From the NCBI GenBank assembly GCA_031769625.1, contig JAUIMM010000566.1, forward strand, positions 4,159,001 through 4,223,000: a stretch of DNA of 64,000 bases, in the 5' to 3' direction. Positions 23,001-32,000 of the stretch are shown piece after piece. The translations under genes and the position numbers were made by a program. Positions within the stretch are counted from its first letter, which is position 1, and each line of letters opens with the position of its first letter. The DNA comes from Taudactylus pleione. Taxonomy: Eukaryota; Chordata; Amphibia; Anura; Myobatrachidae. The notes under the pieces were generated by a model. It did no database searches. It was not told the origin of the DNA and worked only from the letters and a program-made list of their open reading frames with translations.

Positions 23001-26000
23001 GTGTGTTCCCGCGCACGAGAGCCGATTTAACGGCGCGGGGAAAAAATATGAGATATGGTAAGAACTTACCTTTGTTATCTCTATTTCTACGAAGTCCATA
23101 GGGTTCCACAGGATACCTTGGGGTATAGGTGATGACGTCAGGCATCGGGCACCATAGAGTTAAGTTTTCAGTCCTCCCAGGATGCACTAGGGTCCCCCTC
23201 CTATACCCCGCCCCCGAGCCAAGGCATCTCAGTTAGTTACCAAGCCATAGGCCGGAGGAGGAGAAGGAAGAGAGAGAAAAAAAGATCTGGACACACACAA
23301 AAATCACATTCTCACCAGAGGGAGACGGAAAAACCGGTGACCAGAGTAAAGCCCATCTGCAGCACAGGTGCGACAGGGCGGGAGTCCTGTGGAACCCTAT
23401 GGACTTCGTAGAAATAGAGATAACAAAGGTAAGTTCTTACCATATCTCATATTTTCTACTTCAGGCTCCATAGGGTATCCACAGGATACCTTGGGGATGT
23501 CCCAAAGCAGTATCCTTTAAGGGTGGGGACGCTCCTGTGCTGAAAGGAGAATCCGCCGCCAGAAGGAAGCATCCTGAGAGGCGAAGGTGTCAAACCTGTA
23601 ATACCTCACGAAGGTATGGACAGAGGACCACGTACCAGCCTTGCAGATTTGGACTGCAGAGGCACCATGCCGAGCTGCCCACGAAGGACCCACAGACCTA
23701 GTGGAATGAGGCTTAATGAAGATAAGCTTCAGAAATTGCCATACGGATCCAGGCTGCCAAAGTTTGCTTTGAAGCAGGCCAACCCTTTTTACGGAAGACA
23801 TAGAGGGCAAACAAGGCGTCCGACTTCCTAAACGAAGAAGTGCGGTCAACATAAGTCCTTAAGGCCCGCACAACATCCAAAGTGGCCTCACCCACTGAAA
23901 GACCAGGTGAGTTAAAAGCCAGAACAACTATTTCCTCATTAACATGAAACTGGGAAACAACTTTGGGAAGAAATTCAGGACGAGTGCGTAGCACTGCCCT
24001 GTTCCCATGAAAAATCAAGAAAGGGGGTCTACAAGAGAGAGCCCCTAAATCAGAAACACGTCTGGCCGAAGCTATGTGGCCAGAAGGATGACAGTCTTAG
24101 CTGTTAGCCATTTAAGATCCACTGAGCCCAGTGGTTCAAACGGCGGTCCTTGGAGAGCCCTCAGGACCACAGTCAAGTCCCAAGGCGCAACAGGTGGAAC
24201 AAAAGGCGGATGAATACGCAGAACGCCCTGCATAAAGGTGCGCACATCAGGAAATGTAGCAATCCTACGGTGAAACCAGACAGACAGGGCCGAAACCTGC
24301 ACCTTCAAAGAAGCAAGGCGAAGCCCATGGTCTAGTCCCGCTTGTAGGAAGGCGAGTACCCGAGACAGACGAAACTCCCGTGGTGCATAACCTCTCGGTC
24401 GACACCACTGGAAGAACGTATGCCACACGCGATGGTATATTCTCGCGGAAGACGGTTTCCGAGCTCTTAGCATGGTACGTACTACAGAGCTTGAAAACCC
24501 CCTGGACCTTAACATGGCCGTCTCAACAGCCACGCCGTCAAAGACAGCCGAGTCAAGTCCGGGTGAAGACAAGGACCCTGTGACAGAAGGTCCGGTCGGA
24601 GCGGTAACCGCAGAGGACTGTCCACGTACAGACTCTGAAGGTCTGAGAACCAGTGCCGTCTGGGCCATGCGGGAGCTATCAACAGGAGCGTCCCTCCTTC
24701 CGGTTTGAATTTCCGGATTACCCGTGGAAGAAGGGAGACCGGAGGAAAGAGATAAGCTAACCGGAACGTCCACCAGACGGACAGAGCATCCACCAGAGAT
24801 GCCTCTTCGTCTCTTGTGCGAGACCCGTACACCGGCAACTTGTTGTTGTGTCGGGACGCCATGAGGTCGATCTCTGGAAGACCCCACCTGTCCACCAGCA
24901 GTTGAAAAACGTCCGGGTGCAGGGACCATTTCCCCGGATGAACGTCCTGGCGACTGAGAAAGTCCGCCTCCCAGTTTAGCACTCCCGGAATGAAGACAGC
25001 TGATATGGCCGGAAGATTGCGCTCCGCCCATACCAGGATCCGAGACACCTCTACGAGAGCCGCCCGACTTCGGGTTCCTCCTTGCTGGTTTATGTAGGCC
25101 ACCGTGGTAGCGTTGTCCGACTGGACCTGCAGCGGGTGACCTTGGAGAACCCGATGTGCCTTCTGGAGAACATTGAAAACTGCTCGGAGTTCCAAGATGT
25201 TTATTGGAAGCTCTGCTTCTGCCGGAGTCCACCTGCCCTGGAACAAGTGTGGACCCGAAACTGCTCCCCAGCCCCGAAGACTGGCGTCCGTTGTCAACAG
25301 GACCCAATTCGCCACCCAGAACGGATGACCCTTCTTGAGATGGGTCGTCTGCAACCACCAGGCAAGGGACAGGCGAACCTCCGGAGTGAGCACTATCGTC
25401 TGCGATTTTAGAGACTGAGGCAGTCCATTCCACTTGGACAGGATCAGGTGCTGCAGAGGTCTGGAGTGAAACTGGGCATATTCCACCATGTCGAATACCG
25501 ACACCATGGAGCCCAGTAACCTCATCGCCGAGTGTAGAGACACCCGGCGGCTCTGCAGACAACTGCGCACCCTCGACTGTAAGGCAGAGATCTTTTCCCC
25601 CATCACAAAGATCCTTTGCTGTCCCGAGTCCAATAAGGCTCCGAGGTGCAGAATCCGCTGGGGAAGCCACAGGGAAGCCGCCATGACCGCCATCACCTTG
25701 GTGAAAACACGTGGTGCTGTCGCCAGGCCAAAAGGTAATGCCCGGAACTGAAAGTGGTCGCTGCGGATTGCAAACCTGAGGAACTGCTGATGGCGCAAAA
25801 GAATAGGGACATGCAGGTAAGCGTCCTGTATGTCCAATGACACCATGTAGTCCCCAGGTTCCAGTGCCAGAATGATGGACCACAGAGTCTCCATCCGAAA
25901 CTTCGGGACCCGCAAAGACTTGTTGAGAGCTTTGAGGTTGAGAATCGGACGAAACGACCCATTGGGTTTCTGCACCAAAAAGAGATTGGAATAGAAACCC

Positions 26001-29000
26001 TGGCCCCTCTGGGAGAATGGAACAGGCACTATAACTCCAGCCTGGAGCATAGTGTGCAAGACCTTCCGCAGCTCCGTGGCTTTGTACCGGTCTGATGGTA
26101 GACCCGTGGTGAAGAATCGAGCCGGGGGTCTGTGCCGGAATGAGAAGGCATACCCATGTGAGACCACCTCGAGGACCCAAGTGTCTGTCGTGGTGACCGA
26201 CCAACACTGGGCGAACTGCAGCAGGCAGCCTCCCACTTTGGGATCCCCCAAAGGGAGGCCCGGACCGTCAGGCCGCAGGCTTGTCATCTGGCTTAGGGGC
26301 CGGACGTCTGGTACTCCAGGCCTGCTTCTGGGGCTTGGCCGATTTCTTGGGGCCAGCCTGACGGGGAAAAGACTGTGCTTTAGGCCTACCCTGTGCCCTA
26401 TAAGACCGAAAGGACGATGTACCTGAACCAGAAGGAACAGCAGCCGACGGGAGACATGCTGATTTAGCTGCCGCCAGCGTGGCTATAATCTTGTCCAGGT
26501 CCGGACCGAAGAGAACCTCTCCGTTAAAAAGCAATGCCTCCAAACCCTTTTTGGAATCAGCGTCCGCCTTCCAGGATCGCAACCACAAGGTGCGACGAGC
26601 AGCCACCGCTGCCGAAGAAATTCGAGACGCCAGGGTACTAATATCTAAGGCCGCTTCGTTGATGTAATCCCGTAGATTGCCGATCAACTCCGTCTGCTCA
26701 GCCGAACAGTCAGGATCGAAGGACGCCTCCAACGTATCAGCCCAGCGCTCCATAGCTCTGGCAAACCAGCAAATGGCCATAGCTGGCCGTGCTGCCCCCC
26801 CTGCAAGGGAATAGACGGACTTCAGGCAGATCTCTACCTTGCGGTCCGTAGCATCTTTAAGGGAGGACATGGATGGCATGGGCAATGTGGCACTACGGAC
26901 AAGGCGTGTCACATGAGAATCCACCTGTGGAGGGGATTCCCACTTGGTAAAATAATTTTCCGCAAACGGATATGCCACTGCTAAACGCCTTTGAGGCTGA
27001 TATCATTTGCCTGGCTGTTTCCATGTTTCCTCTAGGTGGTCAACTAATTGTCCCGAAAGAGGAAACACTGTGGTATCTCCTTTAACATCCTTGAAAAAGG
27101 CGTATTTGGACTTTGATACCGGAGGTTCCTCATCCTCAATAACTAAAGCAGTGCGGACTGCACGAATAAGGCCAGGTATATACACCTTAGACTTAGCGTC
27201 TGACTCTTTAGGACGGGGAGGTTCCTGGTCAGAAAGATCCAGAATCTCCCCATCATCGGACGTCCCGTCGTCATCCTCATAAGGAGCGGACTCTCATCCT
27301 CATAAGGAGCGGAGCCACCGGCCGCTTGTGGGGCCGCATCACAGACTCCCCCTGCAACACGTCTGACAACTGCTGTACAGAGCTTGTTAACGAATTAACC
27401 CACGCAGGCTCATGAGAGACCTGAGGAGGGGAAATAGGGAGACCGTGGGGTACCATTGTCTCAGGAAACCCTGCATGGGTGACGACACCACTGACTGCTG
27501 GGACAATCCCATCTGAGTGAACGGAGGCTGCGGAGCTAACTGGCCCACGAGGGTTGTAAGCGCCTTGGCGAAACAAGCCCAGGGCAGCTCCTGTACCGGT
27601 GCTGTGACCGTAATAGGCCGCGCCAATAAATAACACGGTCGGCATAGCCCTTCCGCGCTACCCTCCCTCTCTGCTATAGGTGCCTTGCACGTAGTACACC
27701 GAAGCTGTAGAGGAAAGTCACTCTCAGACATGATGGTAAATGTGACCCCTCTCAACAATACTTGTCCGTATAGTGAGAGACCACCCTGCAGCACCGCACC
27801 ACAAGGGCTTTAGCAGAAAGACAGGGACAGTAATAAGGCTGACAGTTAAGAAGTAAAGTACAGGCACGAGCGCTAGCACAGTCACATACAATGCAAAGAA
27901 AAATCAATTCCTGCACAATCAGCGCTGATTCTCAACTACCCAGACACAGAGTCTGGTAGGACACAGCGCTGCATACACAGACCTGACCCAAATCGGAGAG
28001 GTATGCGGGGGGACCCAGACCACGATGCCTCTGATTCCAGCAGCGTTCACCATGCGGTTGTAAGATGGCCGCCGAGGAGCATAGAGGAGGCTGGCCTGGG
28101 GGAGGAGCGCTGTTACAGAGCCAGTCAGCGTTGCAGAGAGGACTGTGTAGCGGGGGAGGCGCCGGCTGTGAGACAGGGAAGGCGCGCTCCCCTGACATGC
28201 ATTTAACCCCCGGGACGCCGCAGCGCTACCGCACTGCTGTGGTCCACTGTCCCAGGGGGGTAGTGGAAGCACAGGTTAGATACCTGGCTCCACGCTGCAA
28301 CCAGTCCCCAGGGAGCCCCCTGCCTGGGGACTCTGGACCATGTGTTCAGCGGGAACCCACCGCGGGACCTCGCTGCTTACCTTGCTGTCCCCCTTGAATA
28401 CGGCCATGGTCCCAAACATCTGGGGTCCCCGCTAGCTGTGACCCCAGATGCTCACCAGCATCCCCGGATCGGTACTGGCGTTCTGGTACCGGCGGGGGTG
28501 GAGGGAAGACGGCATGGACTTCAGTACTGACTGTCCATGCTGTACTTCCAGATGTGCAGCCACAGCTGCTTGAAGAAAACTTCAGGGGCTCTTCTTAGCC
28601 CCCACTCCAACAGATGCATCAGACTCCGGCCGGGCACCAAACTAAACTGAGATGCCTTGGCTCGGGGGCGGGGTATAGGAGGGGGACCCTAGTGCATCCT
28701 GGGAGGACTGAAAACTTAACTCTATGGTGCCTGATGCCTGACGTCATCACCTATACCCCAAGGTATCCTGTGGATACCCTATGGACCCTGAAGTAGAAAG
28801 CTATTTTATTGAATAGCTTAACCCCGTGCCGCGGGACTTTCAGGCCTCAATTACTCGCGGGAGAAGTCCCGCAGGTAATTGGATATGCCCCTTAGTCACG
28901 CAAACGTGTAGTGTTGGTTTATCAGGCGCAGACCTTCTGTACGTTTACATGTATGAGAACTAAATTGATACAATTAGGAGAAAAAGGGATAATCTCCACT

Positions 29001-32000
29001 AAGGTCTTTGCGGCCGAACCCCCTTTTCTAAAAAAAAACAAAGTGAGCGCCCTGTACATTCCCTTGTTTGCCTATAGACGAAGGCAGCAGCTTATGGTCT
29101 GACATGGAGCTCTCCACTAGGGTATGGTGGATCGTGCAGTGTGTATGGCGCGTGCAATGTATCATTACGTCGCTTGCCGCATCATCATATGGTGTGTACC
29201 CAGCTCAAGCGTGGATGTCTGCTTTCTGCCTCTCCTGAGAGGAAAAGGTTTACAGAGGCAGAAACTGAGGGGGAGTGAAGAGCAGCACAGCTGAGGCCAG
29301 GGAGCCAGTGTTACAGGGGCCATTAGGAGAGAGATGAGCTGCAGAGCCTGCCTGGGGATGCCTTGTTCTCAGGCCTCAGAGAGGATGACAGCTGCATGCA
29401 AGATACCGCTCGCAGATAAAAGCTGTTAAGGATTACCTGGGCGGAAGGTCGGGAAACTGTGCTGATGAGACGCTACGGCGACCGCGTCTAAAGGGCCCTA
29501 TACACCTGAGCCGTGATTCCTTGTTCTAATGATGCCGACCGCCAATCGCCAACCAAAACCAATGATCCATGGACGTCAACAAACGGTGATCCGTCGACAG
29601 ATCGGACTTGCCAATTCCGACCATTTTCGGGTGGAGTTTGGGGAAATCGAGATTTTTCAACATGTTGGATATCCCCCATACCCGACAGAACACGGTATTA
29701 CGGCAATCTATTGCAGAGGTATGGGCCCCAACACGGAAGGAACTGCCGGACGGGGGAGTGACAGGAGTCTGCAGTGCCAATGACATCGTCCATGTGAGGG
29801 GGGTACCCAGTGTGATTGGTCGGAGGGAGTCAGCAAGCAGGGTGCATGCAGCGGAGCAATCTGGGAAGACAGGTGCTGCAGCAGAGTATATGAGAGGTAC
29901 TCAGACACGCAGTGCAGTTACACCTCTAATAACTAGAATACATGATCACACCAAAGGTGTCATTTAAGTTGGAGACTTGTAATACCCGGATATTATACCT
30001 GAGCGCCACCACAGCTTTATATTTAAGGAGCAGCTTATGTGGTAAGTAAGGAACATTCTTCAGGGCACAGCTCCCCCTAGTGATCAGCTATTCAAATATT
30101 TCTACATAAGACCGGATCCCAGACAGGATGCATCATGCATAACTCAATTCATATTAATATATGCTCCTAAATATTGAAGATTGTTAGCCAATAATAGAGG
30201 TTAACAACTAAAATAATGTGAACATACTAAATAGACAAGTGATCATATTGAGTTACCAAATTCATTGTGTTTCATCTACAAATACTGTGACTGTGGTCCT
30301 TACTGCCCCTGGGCCTTCTACTCCTCACTGAGGCTAACTAGTAGCATAGACATCACATTGTGAGTAGGAGCAGTCACAGAATGGAGGGGGTTGTACGCTA
30401 ATAGCAATACAGGAGGTGCTTTGTATAAATAGACACCTATGTTATGGATGATTGTATAGGTTTTGGGCAATAACTTACTTGGGACACATTTATAACTAGT
30501 GGGAGGAGAGTAAAGGGAGGTATTAACCCAATATATTCTCAGATTGCAGGAATAATTTAAGGAAAGCGTTATTAACATTCTCACTAATAATTCTGTGTCA
30601 AATAAAGTAAGGGAAAATAAGTACTTCATATATAAAAGGAGAATATTAGAGCTTCATTTAGGGTAACTGTCTGTTTTACGTCATATGGGAGGCTAAAAGA
30701 TATAAATCTTGGGGGTGGGGGGCGTATTAATGAATGCTTGCAGAGAGATAAGGGGGGTATCCACTAGGCGATTTTAGCAAGCGATTGCATGATAATGACG
30801 TCGTTATCGTGCAATCGCTTGCTAAAATCGTGCATGCATCGGGCATGTTTTGGTCGGAAGCAACCAGCGATGCGTGTGCAAGCTGGTCGCTTCCGACATC
30901 TCTCATCGCCTGTACATGCTGGTCAACCTGACAATCCCGTCAGGTTCAGCATGTGCGGGGATGATGGATGTGCCTGGACTGAACGTTCAGTCTAGCCACA
31001 TCACTAGATATACAAACGAGAGCACGAGTGCAATGTCGTAATCGTGCTCTCGTTTGTATATCTAGTAGTGGATACCCGCCTATACTGTAAAATTGTGAAA
31101 GATAAAGTACCAACCCATCAGCTCCTGTCATTTTTCAAGCACAGCCTGTAAACTAACAGATAGTGGCAGATTTGGTTGGTAATGTGGCCCTGAGAGCCGG
31201 ACGCTCTGACAGAGTGCTCGCTCTGAATCAGGGCCGTCCCTCCTCCTTTTTGGAGCGGTCTCCTGGCGCTCGCATAGCTGTGGGTGACCACCCACAGCTA
31301 TAGCGAGCGGCCAAAATGATGGTCGCAATGGTCAAGACCATCGCGACCATTGGGCTTGTGACGAGACCCTTGCGGTAGAGTCTCGCTGCCGCAAGCCCTG
31401 CAGTGCTTTTGGCTCTATCAGAGCCAAAAGCACTCCCACTGATATCACTAGTGATGTCAGTGGGGCCGGCCCCAGACGGTAGGCGTTCCCATGGGAACGC
31501 CTCCGCCTGGGCAGCCACGCCCCCAGCACACCCACCAAAGGGGGCGTGCTGTCAATCACCATCAACAGCACGCCCCCTTTGGTGCGAGACCCATAACGAC
31601 GGCTTGGCCGTCGTTATTCGGATCTCGCACATGCGCACGACGGAGCAGCCTCCGTCGTGCGCATGCGCACTTGGGCGACATCGACCCGCTTGCGAGCGGA
31701 TCTGGATTAGGCCCTGTATCTCTCTCCAAGCTAATGCCTTATTGCAGGTGGAGTCATTACATCTTATTGCTATAGCGAAATAACATGTTTTATTTGAGAA
31801 TCCTATGCTAAATGAGTGTACATTTGTTAAGAATTACTTGTGACTGCTTTTATAGAAAAGAGTTCAGCTAGCCCATTGTTCAAGTATGTATGTGTATAAT
31901 ATATACACTATGTAGACAGAAGTGATTGGACACTAACAGCAAATTGATCAACGGCATTTTATTGACGTCAGTACATTGTAGGTCCACCACGTGCAGTGAT

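Larger units (their letters stand above)
23045..28799 (-). mobile_element. DIRS-type tyrosine-recombinase retrotransposon, defective copy
   Basis: DIRS elements replicate through a circular DNA and integrate with a tyrosine recombinase rather than an integrase. This copy, read on the minus strand, has gag-like, reverse transcriptase/RNase H and recombinase genes between inverted terminal repeats. An internal region (about 23395-23515) is complementary to both termini, the class hallmark. It carries nonsense, frameshift and deletion mutations in all three genes. Its sister copy is at 41834-47774. Confidence 0.92.

Noticed and set aside
24072..26207. 711-codon minus-strand frame as one protein
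   Set aside because: Only its C-terminal end matches the recombinase; the rest is the shadow of the RT gene.
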